Positions 1 to 6,798 of a stretch of 7,052 nt of DNA are shown here, one piece after another; position 1 is the stretch's first letter, and each line of letters opens with the position of its first letter. The position numbers were made by a program, and so were the translations under genes. The notes under the pieces were generated by a model. The model made no database searches. It was not told where the DNA came from and saw only the letters and a program-made list of their open reading frames with translations. The DNA is from an uncultured Lachnospiraceae bacterium (GTDB lineage: Bacteria; Bacillota; Clostridia; Lachnospirales; Lachnospiraceae), in contig CAMAHO010000120.1 of the NCBI GenBank assembly GCA_945834545.1, positions 1 to 7,052 on the forward strand. Reading direction: 5' to 3'.

Positions 1-28
1 TGGGTAATTTAAAGGGATATGAGAAATA

Positions 29-697
29 CTATTTTGAGGCTAACAGTGCTTTTAATCGAAGAATTTCATCTTCCTGTTTTTGGATTGTCTCCATAGCTTT
101 TGCCTTTTCGGTAGAGAGTTGACTATACTTGGTGGTAAGTAGAGTATTTCTCGTTAGAAGCTGCGCTTTCTCCTCCGTTAGCTGCGCCTTTTCCTCTGCT
201 AACTGGTCTCTTTCCGCAGCGGTATCCTTCAAGGCCTTGTCAATGGTGCGTTGGTACTTATAGTATTCCTCCCGGGCATAGCACTGCTGGCGAATCAGTT
301 CATCAGTATTGCATTCAAAAAGTGCCTGCGTTGCCTGCATCAATGTTTCATTTCCTTCCGCAATCATTTTGATTTCCTCCCATGTGGTAGCCTTAAAGAG
401 CTTGGCCCAGCGGTCAATCTCAAAGAGCTTGTCCTCTTCGGTGGCCAAATCTATATGAGATAAGTCTACCACACGAAGACAAAGCTTGTCACTAAATACT
501 TTGTGACTTTTTACATTTAATAGTTTATAAGTTGCATAAAATTCTGTATAATCAGAGAAAAGTTGAAAGTCAAGAAAGCCGATGTGAATTACCGGAAGAG
601 CTAAGAGATAAGACTGCCCACTATAAAGCTGGTCAAAGGTGCGACAAAGATAGCTAAGAGACCGGTCAGTCCAGTTAAGCTCGTTGACCACCTGCAT
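29..697 (-). pseudogene. Rpn family nuclease/transposase-like protein, 5'-truncated
   Basis: A 222-codon reading frame that looks like the middle and C-terminal part of the Rpn (recombination-promoting nuclease, PDDEXK_2 type) family. Visible family traits are the start MQVVNELNW, the segment RSLSYLCRTFDQL near residues 12–24, LPVIHIGFLDF at 34–44, FYATYKLLNV at 53–62 and the TWEEIKMIA block at 105–113. Residues from about 154 to 218 form a Lys/Glu/Gln-rich coiled coil with a repeated EEKAQL heptad. Family members normally have roughly 60–100 residues before this point, carrying the first acidic residue of the nuclease core. Here the frame stays open upstream only to a TAG at 800–802. It reads THINLEM just before the ATG, which keeps the Glu of the E-x-Q motif, but no other ATG or GTG start exists and the remaining codons do not look like the family N-terminus. 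I infer a decayed remnant without nuclease activity. No terminator is visible in the 28 bases after its stop. Confidence 0.62.
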
Positions 698-739
698 TTC
701 CAGGTTGATATGAGTATGAATTTCATTTATGCATTTGAA

Positions 740-768
740 TGGACAAACAAGATATGATAGACTATATT
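740..768 (+). promoter_or_regulatory. Predicted sigma-A promoter of the sortase gene
   Basis: TGGACA at 740–745 and TATATT at 763–768 are separated by exactly 17 bases. Each differs from the vegetative consensus at one position. The expected start near 775 leaves a leader of about 108 bases before the sortase ATG. The promoter lies just beyond the point where the Rpn fragment loses similarity to its family. A TATGAT at 753–758 has no well-placed -35 partner. The call rests on pattern only. Confidence 0.5.
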
Positions 769-882
769 TTAGGTGGTGAATGGGTGGAAAGGATTCTCCC
801 TACAGCATGGACGAAGAAAGCATAGTACGATTTACAGCATTCTCAACATAGATGTCTGAGACGACGAAAGGAAAATAGCCCC

Positions 883-1728
883 ATGAATGATAAAATGAAA
901 TCACTAATCACATTTCTAAAGAAAAACTGGCTAAATATCGGCATCATCTTAGGTGCAATCATTATGGTTATCGCCGCTGTCAACATCGGCTTGTCACTGT
1001 TGGATTATCAAAAGGCCAGTACTGTTTATGATGATCTTGAGCAGGATTATGTAATCGTTGCAGACCAGGAGAAAAAGGAAGATAAAAACCAGCCGGCATC
1101 GCAGGAACAGACCTCCCAGGAGGCTCCGGAGGTGGCAGAGATTCCCTGGAATGAAATGGTTAAGGTAAATATGGAAGGCTTGCAGGAGCTCAATCCTGAC
1201 ATCAAGGGCTGGATTTACTTTGAGAATGAGACAATCAGCTATCCGATTCTACAGGGAAAAGACAATGAAGAATACATTCGCACGACCTATAATGGAAAGA
1301 AGGCTACCGCTGGTTCCATCTTTATGGATGTGGAGAACAAAGCAGACTTTACGGACAATCATACCCTGATTTATGGTCATAATATGAAGGACCTGACTAT
1401 GTTTGGGAAGTTAAAGTATTATAAGACGGATGAAGATTATTTCCCGGATCATAAATACTTTCAGATAATTACTTCTAATAAGAAGCTTCGGTATCAGGTC
1501 TTTGCCTATAAGGAGGTGGAGGAAGACAGCCTGATTTATGCCGTATATTCCAACAGCAACACGGATTTCTACAAATTTGCAAAAAATGTCATCAGCTCGG
1601 CCAATCAATGCCCGGAGGGCGTTATCGTAGGTTATGATGACAGGGTGGTTACTCTTTCCACCTGTACAGACCGGGATGACAAGCGCTTTGTAGTCTGTGG
1701 CATCTTGGTTGGGGAGCTGGAATATTAG
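883..1728 (+). CDS. srtB: Class B sortase (membrane-anchored transpeptidase)
   Basis: A 281-residue sortase that should cleave a C-terminal sorting signal on a secreted protein and transfer it to a cell-wall nucleophile on the outer face of the membrane. Residues 16–40 form one hydrophobic segment after a Lys-rich start, an uncleaved signal anchor with the catalytic domain outside. Residues 60–88 are a Glu/Gln/Lys-rich, low-complexity linker. The catalytic domain follows: TLIYGHNM supplies His166, TLSTC supplies Cys261, and the KR at 267–268 supplies the active-site Arg268, with the spacing seen in SrtB. The TLSTC form is typical of class B. The start is supported by a purine-rich GAAAGGA at 866–872. 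No sorting-signal substrate gene, NEAT-domain protein or haem transporter is in the window, so the usual iron-uptake link of srtB cannot be claimed here. No intrinsic terminator follows it. The class is secure; the exact substrate is unknown. Confidence 0.9.
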   Translation: MNDKMKSLITFLKKNWLNIGIILGAIIMVIAAVNIGLSLLDYQKASTVYDDLEQDYVIVADQEKKEDKNQPASQEQTSQEAPEVAEIPWNEMVKVNMEGLQELNPDIKGWIYFENETISYPILQGKDNEEYIRTTYNGKKATAGSIFMDVENKADFTDNHTLIYGHNMKDLTMFGKLKYYKTDEDYFPDHKYFQIITSNKKLRYQVFAYKEVEEDSLIYAVYSNSNTDFYKFAKNVISSANQCPEGVIVGYDDRVVTLSTCTDRDDKRFVVCGILVGELEY

Positions 1729-1775
1729 TATTTGGAATCTTTATATTTTTTTTATAAATATTTCTTCAAAAAAAG

Positions 1776-1804
1776 TTGACAATATGAAAGGGAAGTGCTA
1801 ACTT
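1776..1804 (+). promoter_or_regulatory. Sigma-A promoter of the hrcA–dnaJ operon
   Basis: A perfect -35 TTGACA (1776–1781) is followed by a 17-base spacer and TAACTT (1799–1804). The -10 is weak (3 of 6) but is preceded by TG at 1796–1797, the extended -10 motif. The 40 bases upstream (about 1735–1775) are almost pure A/T with T and A runs, resembling an UP element. The predicted start is near 1811, which puts CIRCE in the first 35 transcribed bases, the usual position for HrcA control. Confidence 0.8.
1793..1801 (+). promoter_or_regulatory. Extra CIRCE-like half-site overlapping the -10
   Basis: AAGTGCTAA matches the right CIRCE half GAGTGCTAA at 8 of 9 bases. With its flanks (1787–1802) it is complementary to 1817–1832 at 14 of 16 positions, so the left half of CIRCE can pair with either neighbour. 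The site spans the extended -10 of the operon promoter. It may be an additional HrcA contact or just chance similarity. Confidence 0.45.
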
Positions 1805-1817
1805 ATGTTTACAGATG

Positions 1818-1844
1818 TTAGCACTCCCTTTTATTGAGTGCTAA
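1818..1844 (+). promoter_or_regulatory. CIRCE operator (HrcA binding site)
   Basis: The halves TTAGCACTC (1818–1826) and GAGTGCTAA (1836–1844) are a perfect inverted repeat around a 9-base spacer and match the CIRCE consensus exactly. One more flanking G/C pair extends the dyad to 1817–1845. CIRCE is the established operator of the HrcA repressor, and hrcA starts 45 bases downstream, so the operon is expected to be autoregulated and induced when HrcA loses activity on heat shock. Confidence 0.97.
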
Positions 1845-1889
1845 CAACAACCAAGTCACTATTGCAACAGACACATATGAGGTGGTTGA

Positions 1890-2930
1890 ATGCAGTTAGA
1901 TGAGAGAAAAACCAAAATATTGCAGGCCATTATCCGAAATTATCTGGAAACCGGTGAGCCGGTGGGCAGCAGAACCATATCGAAGTACACGGATTTAAAC
2001 CTAAGCTCTGCTACGATTCGAAATGAGATGGCAGACTTAGAGGAGATGGGCTACATTCTTCAACCCCATACCTCCGCAGGACGCATTCCCTCAGACCAGG
2101 GATACCGGTTTTATGTGGATTCTCTGATGAAGGAGAACGACAAAAAGGTCGGTCAGATGCAGGAAATCCAGGATATGCTTTTAGAGCGTCAGGATAAGAT
2201 GGAATCCATGCTAAAGCAGGTGGCAAAGGTGGTGGCCAACAATACCCAGTATGCCGCAATGGTTTCTTCACCCCGGGCGCTGGGCAACAAGGTAAAGTTC
2301 GTACAGCTTTCCCGTGTGGATGCAGGACAGATTTTGGCAGTCATCGTGGTTGAGCGAAACGTGATTAAGAACAAAATTCTCTCAGTGACGGAGGAGCTTA
2401 GTGATGAGACCTTGTTAAAGCTGAATATCTTGTTGAATACAAACCTGAACGGTTTGACCATCGATGAGATTAGCTTAGGAATGATTGATGCTATGAAAAA
2501 GCAGGCTGCGAATTACAGTGGCATCGTGGACGAGGTGATTGACGCAGTTGCGGAAGCCATTCGGGCAGAAGAAGATTTGGAGATTTACACCAGTGGCGCC
2601 ACCAATATTTTCAAGTATCCGGAGCTGGCGGATAACACAAAGGCCAGCGAGATTCTCAACACCTTTGAGGAAAAGCAGATGCTTGGCAGTCTGGTGAACG
2701 AGGAGGAGAGAGGCATCCAGGTTTATATTGGAGAAGAAACTCCTCTCCAGGGCATGAAGGATTGCAGTGTGGTAACTGCCACTTATGAGCTGGGGGATGG
2801 TATGAAGGGAACCATCGGAATTATCGGTCCAAAGAGAATGGACTACGATAAGGTCGTGGGAACCCTGAGAACCTTACAGGATCAGTTAGACAGCTTGTAT
2901 AAAGGAAATGGAGAGAGAAAGGACGATTAA
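1890..2930 (+). CDS. hrcA: Heat-inducible transcription repressor HrcA
   Basis: A full-length 346-residue HrcA, the dimeric repressor of class I heat-shock genes. The N-terminal winged helix-turn-helix is clear: the opening QLDERKTKILQAII, then EPVGSRTIS at 23–31, LSSATIRNEMADLEEMGY at 38–55 and the HTSAGRIPSDQGYRFYVD signature at 60–77. The rest is the GAF-like effector and dimerisation region, with the conserved C-terminal stretch containing IGIIGPKRMDYDKV, which is typical of the family. The start is fixed by family alignment and by GAGGTGG at 1879–1885, only 4 bases before the ATG. It is the first gene of the operon, directly behind CIRCE, and its stop is 1 base before the grpE start, so the two are probably translationally coupled. 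HrcA activity is known in other Firmicutes to depend on GroEL; groEL is not in the window. Confidence 0.96.
   Translation: MQLDERKTKILQAIIRNYLETGEPVGSRTISKYTDLNLSSATIRNEMADLEEMGYILQPHTSAGRIPSDQGYRFYVDSLMKENDKKVGQMQEIQDMLLERQDKMESMLKQVAKVVANNTQYAAMVSSPRALGNKVKFVQLSRVDAGQILAVIVVERNVIKNKILSVTEELSDETLLKLNILLNTNLNGLTIDEISLGMIDAMKKQAANYSGIVDEVIDAVAEAIRAEEDLEIYTSGATNIFKYPELADNTKASEILNTFEEKQMLGSLVNEEERGIQVYIGEETPLQGMKDCSVVTATYELGDGMKGTIGIIGPKRMDYDKVVGTLRTLQDQLDSLYKGNGERKDD
2918..2923 (+). promoter_or_regulatory. Ribosome binding site that decides the grpE start
   Basis: AAAGGA, inside the last codons of hrcA, has an 8-base spacer to the ATG at 2932. It supports that start over the upstream in-frame ATG at 2908 and suggests that ribosomes finishing hrcA re-initiate on grpE. 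Confidence 0.6.
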
Positions 2931-2931
2931 C

Positions 2932-3567
2932 ATGGAAGAAAAGGACATTTTGCAGGAGGAAGCAGTTGCGGAAGAGACTACGGAGGAATCAGCAACAGAA
3001 GAAACTCCCATAGAGGAAATAGCGCAGGAAACCCCACTGGAGGAATCCGATAGCACAAAGGAGACTGCTTCCAGAGACAAAAAGGCGGAGAAGGCTGCAA
3101 AGAAGCAGGCTAAGGCCGATAAAAAGGGTGACGCCTTAAAGGAACAGATCGCCACTCTGGAAGATAAGGTAAAACGACAGCTGGCTGAGTTTGAGAATTT
3201 CCGGAATCGTACGGAAAAGGAAAAACAGGCTATGTTTGAAACCGGTGCAAAGAGCATTATCGAAAAGGTACTTCCTGTCATTGACAATTTTGAGAGAGGG
3301 CTGGCAACGGTGCCGGAGGACAAAAAGGAGGATCCCTTCGTAGACGGCATCAACAAGGTTTACAAACAGCTTATGACGGAGCTGGAGGCAGCAGGGGTAA
3401 AGCCCATCGAGGCTGTGGGCAAGGAATTTGACCCGAATTTACACAATGCGGTCATGCAGGTGGCCAACGACGAGCTTGAGTCCGGCACGGTGGCTCAGGA
3501 ACTTCAAAAAGGTTATACCTACCGGGATACGGTAGTGAGACACTCTATGGTAGCAGTTGTAGAGTAA
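2932..3567 (+). CDS. grpE: GrpE, nucleotide exchange factor of DnaK
   Basis: A 211-residue GrpE, the dimeric cytosolic factor that releases ADP from DnaK and resets the chaperone cycle. Residues 1–45 are strongly acidic and Glu/Thr-rich, 46–66 Lys/Ala-rich, and 67–100 start the long paired helix (LEDKVKRQLAEFENFRNRTEKE). The middle contains VLPVIDNFERGL (113–124), and the C-terminal beta domain has GKEFDPNLHNAVM (163–175) and GYTYRDTVVRHSMVAV (194–209), all family hallmarks. I chose the ATG at 2932 because AAAGGA at 2918–2923 sits 8 bases before it. The in-frame ATG at 2908 would add eight residues, overlap hrcA, and has its AAAGGA only 1 base away. It ends in two consecutive TAA codons. Confidence 0.94.
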   Translation: MEEKDILQEEAVAEETTEESATEETPIEEIAQETPLEESDSTKETASRDKKAEKAAKKQAKADKKGDALKEQIATLEDKVKRQLAEFENFRNRTEKEKQAMFETGAKSIIEKVLPVIDNFERGLATVPEDKKEDPFVDGINKVYKQLMTELEAAGVKPIEAVGKEFDPNLHNAVMQVANDELESGTVAQELQKGYTYRDTVVRHSMVAVVE

Positions 3568-3594
3568 TAAAGGAAACAATTCAAACATTGATAT

Positions 3595-3600
3595 AGGAGG
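3595..3600 (+). promoter_or_regulatory. Strong ribosome binding site of dnaK
   Basis: A perfect AGGAGG, 8 bases before the dnaK ATG and followed by an A-rich spacer. It is the best Shine–Dalgarno in the operon, which fits the need to make more DnaK than its co-chaperones. Confidence 0.8.
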
Positions 3601-3608
3601 AGAAAAAA

Positions 3609-5483
3609 ATGAGTAAGATTATTGGTATCGACTTAGGAACTACAAACAGCTGTGTTGCTGTTATGGAAGGTGGAAAACCTACCGTTATTGCAAATGCAGA
3701 AGGCGCCAGAACAACACCTTCCGTAGTTGCTTTCACAAAGAATGGAGAAAGACTGATTGGTGAGCCGGCTAAGCGTCAGGCAGTTACCAACGCAGAGAAG
3801 ACCATCGCATCTATCAAGAGAGATATGGGTACAGACCGTGGCCGTACAATCGACGACAAGAAGTACTCTCCTCAGCAGATTTCTGCTATGATTCTGCAGA
3901 AATTAAAGGCTGATGCAGAGAGCTATCTGGGCGAGAAGGTATCTGAGGCAGTTATCACAGTTCCTGCTTACTTTAACGATGCTCAGCGTCAGGCTACCAA
4001 GGATGCAGGAAAGATTGCAGGCCTGGAAGTAAAGAGAATCATCAACGAGCCTACTGCAGCTGCTCTTGCATACGGTCTTGACAATGAAAAAGAGCAGAAG
4101 ATTATGGTATATGACCTGGGTGGTGGTACCTTCGATGTTTCCATCATTGAAATCGGTGACGGCGTCATTGAAGTACTGGCAACCAACGGTGATACACACC
4201 TTGGTGGTGATGATTTTGATAACAAGATCATCGACTGGATGATTAACGAATTCAAGAAGGCTGAGGGCATTGACCTTTCCGGCGATAAGATGGCTGTACA
4301 GAGATTAAAGGAAGCAGCAGAGAAGGCTAAGAAGGAGCTTTCCAGCGCTATGACAACCAATATCAACCTTCCTTTCATCACTGCTACTGCTGAGGGCCCT
4401 AAGCATTTCGATATGAACTTAACCCGTGCACAGTTTGATGATTTGACTCGTGACCTGGTAGACAGAACAGCAATCCCTGTTCAGAACGCTATGAAGGATG
4501 CAGGCCTTACCAATGCAGATTTAGGTCAGGTTCTTTTGGTTGGTGGTTCTACCAGAATCCCTGCTGTGCAGGATAAGGTTAGAGCACTGACCGGCAAGGA
4601 GCCTTCCAAGTCTCTGAATCCGGATGAGTGTGTTGCAATCGGTGCTTCCATTCAGGGTGGTAAGCTTGCCGGCGATGCCGGTGCAGGCGATATCCTGCTA
4701 CTGGATGTTACCCCTCTTTCTCTTTCCATTGAGACCATGGGCGGTGTAGCTACCAGATTGATTGAGAGAAATACCACAATTCCTACCAAGAAGAGCCAGA
4801 TTTTCTCTACCGCAGCTGACAATCAGACCGCTGTAGACATCAACGTTGTACAGGGTGAGAGACAGTTTGCGAGAGACAACAAGTCCCTCGGACAGTTCAG
4901 ACTGGATGGAATCCCTCCTGCTCCCAGAGGAATCCCTCAGATTGAGGTTACCTTTGATATTGATGCCAACGGTATCGTAAATGTATCCGCTAAGGACCTT
5001 GGTACCGGTAAGGAGCAGCACATCACCATCACTGCAGGCTCCAACATGTCTGATGCAGATATCGAGAAGGCTGTGAAGGAAGCAGCTGAGTTCGAGGCAC
5101 AGGATAAGAAGCGTAAAGAGGCAGTGGAAGCAAGAAACGAGGCAGATTCCTTCGTATTCCAGACCGAGAAGGCTCTGAAGGAGGTTGGCGATAAGATTTC
5201 TGATTCCGATAAGTCTCAGGTAGAGGCTGATTTGAATGCGGTAAAGGCTATCCTTGAGAGAACCAAGGATCAGGAGATGAGCGACAGCGACTTAGATGAA
5301 TTAAAGGCAGCAAAGGAAAAGCTTACCAATTCTGCTCAGTCACTTTTCACCAAGATGTATGAGAGCATGCAGCAGGCACAGGGCGCTCAGGCAGGTCCTG
5401 ATATGGGTGGTGCTGCAGGTGCAGGACAGACCGACTCTTCCGCAGATGATGATGTCATCGACGGTGATTTCAGAGAGGTGTAA
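3609..5483 (+). CDS. dnaK: Hsp70 chaperone DnaK
   Basis: A complete 624-residue cytosolic Hsp70, which binds exposed hydrophobic peptide segments in an ATP-driven cycle. The ATPase domain spans about 1–360: IGIDLGTTNS with Asp8, catalytic Lys70, VPAYFNDAQRQAT (118–130), INEPTAAALAYG with Glu147, YDLGGGTFDVS with Asp169 and Thr174, and LLVGGSTRIPAV (309–320). The linker ILLLDVTPLSL (362–372) leads to the substrate domain (about 372–480) and then the helical lid. The tail is Gly/Ala/Gln-rich and ends in the acidic DDDVIDGDFREV. Between Lys70 and the PQQIS segment it lacks the roughly 24-residue insert of Gram-negative DnaK, so it is the Gram-positive type. Codon choice looks more regular than in hrcA, for example frequent GGT for Gly and many C/T-ending Thr and Ala codons, as expected for high expression. 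It sits 41 bases after grpE and 136 before dnaJ. Confidence 0.98.
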   Translation: MSKIIGIDLGTTNSCVAVMEGGKPTVIANAEGARTTPSVVAFTKNGERLIGEPAKRQAVTNAEKTIASIKRDMGTDRGRTIDDKKYSPQQISAMILQKLKADAESYLGEKVSEAVITVPAYFNDAQRQATKDAGKIAGLEVKRIINEPTAAALAYGLDNEKEQKIMVYDLGGGTFDVSIIEIGDGVIEVLATNGDTHLGGDDFDNKIIDWMINEFKKAEGIDLSGDKMAVQRLKEAAEKAKKELSSAMTTNINLPFITATAEGPKHFDMNLTRAQFDDLTRDLVDRTAIPVQNAMKDAGLTNADLGQVLLVGGSTRIPAVQDKVRALTGKEPSKSLNPDECVAIGASIQGGKLAGDAGAGDILLLDVTPLSLSIETMGGVATRLIERNTTIPTKKSQIFSTAADNQTAVDINVVQGERQFARDNKSLGQFRLDGIPPAPRGIPQIEVTFDIDANGIVNVSAKDLGTGKEQHITITAGSNMSDADIEKAVKEAAEFEAQDKKRKEAVEARNEADSFVFQTEKALKEVGDKISDSDKSQVEADLNAVKAILERTKDQEMSDSDLDELKAAKEKLTNSAQSLFTKMYESMQQAQGAQAGPDMGGAAGAGQTDSSADDDVIDGDFREV

Positions 5484-5542
5484 TGGAAGGCTTTGCCGGA
5501 GAAGTGGATAGTAATTTTACTCTCAGGACTCCAGGCAGATAA
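5483..5542 (+). other. Candidate 19-residue reading frame overlapping the dnaK stop
   Basis: The dnaK stop forms TAATG, and the ATG at 5483 opens a 19-codon frame (MEGFAGEVDSNFTLRTPGR) ending at 5542, where a second TAATG follows and closes after three codons. GAGAGGTG at 5473–5480 could serve as a Shine–Dalgarno, though its spacing is very short. I recognise no family. It may be chance, or a small coupled frame in the long dnaK–dnaJ gap. Confidence 0.15.
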
Positions 5543-5551
5543 TGAAAATCT

Positions 5552-5593
5552 AGCTCACAGGCTTTGCGCCGGATGGCACGGGGCTTGTGGGCT
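5552..5593 (+). other. Strong imperfect hairpin between dnaK and dnaJ
   Basis: The 19-base arms 5552–5570 and 5575–5593 pair around the four-base loop GGAT. By eye there are 13 Watson–Crick pairs, 5 G·U pairs and one C·A mismatch. The asymmetry from the G·U pairs means the + strand RNA, not its complement, is what the sequence describes only if G·U is allowed. No T-run follows, so it is not a standard intrinsic terminator. In an operon transcript it could act as an mRNA processing or 3'-end stabilising element that sets dnaK above dnaJ, but that is inference. Confidence 0.6.
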
Positions 5594-5619
5594 TCTGATG
5601 TAGAAAGGCAAATTGTAAC

Positions 5620-6798
5620 ATGGCTGATAAAAGAGACTACTACGAGGTCCTTGGAGTAGATAAGAGCGCAGACGAGGCTGCCATTAAAAAAGCATATCGT
5701 GTGCTTGCAAAGAAGTATCATCCCGATGCAAATCCCGGGGATGCAGAGGCAGAGAAGAAATTTAAAGAGGCGTCCGAGGCATATGCCGTATTAAGTGACC
5801 CGGAAAAGAGAAGACAATATGATCAATTTGGTCACGCTGCCTTCGAAGGTGGTGCGGGCGGAGCCGGTGGCTTTGACTTTAGCGGCACGGATTTTGGAGA
5901 TATCTTTGGGGATATCTTCGGCGATTTCTTTGGCGGTGGCAGAAGCCGCAGCAAGAGTGCCAACAACGGTCCTATGAAGGGTGCAAATCTGCGCACCAGC
6001 GTGCGTATTACCTTTGAGGAAGCGGTATTTGGCTGCAAGAAGGAAATCGAACTGAATGTAAAGGAAACCTGTAAGACCTGTAACGGCTCCGGTGCTAAAC
6101 CGGGAACCAGCCCGGAAACCTGTACCAAGTGCGGCGGCAAGGGTCAGGTGGTATTTACCCAACAATCCTTCTTTGGCACTGTGCGTAATGTACAGACCTG
6201 TCCGGACTGTAATGGTAGCGGTAAGGTGATTAAGGAGAAGTGTGCAGATTGTCACGGAACCGGATACATCCCAATGAAGAAGAGGTATTCTGTAGATATT
6301 CCTGCCGGTATTGATAATGGGCAATCCACACGTATGCCCGGCTTAGGCGAGCCCGGCATCAATGGCGGCCCGAGAGGAGATGTCTTAGTTGAGGTAATTG
6401 TGGGCCGTCATCCTATCTTCCAGAGACAGGATTTCAACATTTATTCTACCGTACCTGTGTCCTTCGCAGTAGCCGCTCTGGGTGGTGAAATCTTCATTGA
6501 CACAGTGGACGGCAAGGTCATCTATGATGTAAAGCCCGGCACGCAGACGGACACCAGAGTCCGTTTAAAGGGCAAGGGTGTTCCCTCCTGGAGAGATAAA
6601 AACTATCGCGGTGACCACTATGTCACCCTGGTGGTACAGGTTCCGGATAAAATGTCCAACGAGGCCAAGGAGCTGTTAAAGCAGTTTGACGCCGCTATGG
6701 ATGATTCCCTAAACGCAGTGAAGAAGTCTTCTGACTCCGGCAAGGACGAGGAGCCCAAGGACAAGGATAATAAGAAGAAAAAGAAGCTGTGGAAATAG
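5620..6798 (+). CDS. dnaJ: DnaJ (Hsp40, type I) co-chaperone
   Basis: A full-length 392-residue type I Hsp40, which binds unfolded clients and stimulates DnaK ATPase activity. The J domain (about 5–70) has DYYEVLGVDKSADEAAIKKAYR and the essential HPD at 34–36. A Gly/Phe-rich stretch follows (about 74–108, with IFGDIFGDFFGGG). The cysteine-rich zinc domain holds four CxxCxGxG repeats starting at Cys151, Cys168, Cys194 and Cys208, so both zinc sites are intact. The C-terminal substrate-binding and dimerisation region contains PAGIDNGQSTRMPGLGEPG (228–246). The last 30 or so residues are an unusually charged tail rich in Lys, Asp and Glu that ends in KKKKKLWK and makes the protein somewhat longer than many DnaJ proteins. 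The start has only a modest GAAAGG at 5603–5608, 11 bases away, which fits lower translation than dnaK. It is the last gene before the operon terminator. Confidence 0.97.
   Translation: MADKRDYYEVLGVDKSADEAAIKKAYRVLAKKYHPDANPGDAEAEKKFKEASEAYAVLSDPEKRRQYDQFGHAAFEGGAGGAGGFDFSGTDFGDIFGDIFGDFFGGGRSRSKSANNGPMKGANLRTSVRITFEEAVFGCKKEIELNVKETCKTCNGSGAKPGTSPETCTKCGGKGQVVFTQQSFFGTVRNVQTCPDCNGSGKVIKEKCADCHGTGYIPMKKRYSVDIPAGIDNGQSTRMPGLGEPGINGGPRGDVLVEVIVGRHPIFQRQDFNIYSTVPVSFAVAALGGEIFIDTVDGKVIYDVKPGTQTDTRVRLKGKGVPSWRDKNYRGDHYVTLVVQVPDKMSNEAKELLKQFDAAMDDSLNAVKKSSDSGKDEEPKDKDNKKKKKLWK

Noticed and set aside
807..851. A 14-codon frame (MDEESIVRFTAFST) in the sortase leader
   Set aside because: The purine-rich GGAAAGGA is 13 bases away, the peptide has no recognisable leader features such as regulatory codon runs, and frames this short are expected by chance.
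1740..1758. TTTATA/TATAAA dyad around a T-run after the sortase gene as a terminator
   Set aside because: The stem has only A/T pairs and the T-run lies in the loop, so it would not terminate; it fits better as an A/T-rich promoter upstream element.
2908..2931. An upstream in-frame ATG that would extend GrpE by eight residues
   Set aside because: Its purine-rich site is only 1 base away, while the ATG at 2932 has AAAGGA at an 8-base spacing; the extra residues resemble nothing in the family.
2886..3356. A 156-codon Ser-rich frame on the minus strand inside grpE
   Set aside because: It is the complement of the acidic, Glu/Lys-rich grpE codons, gives a low-complexity Ser/Phe protein, and sits wholly over well-supported genes. 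The same holds for the minus-strand frames inside hrcA, dnaK and dnaJ.
5493..5521. A possible internal promoter (TTGCCG, 17 bases, TTTACT) before dnaJ
   Set aside because: Both hexamers match the consensus at only four of six positions and there is no extended -10; a chance match is likely.
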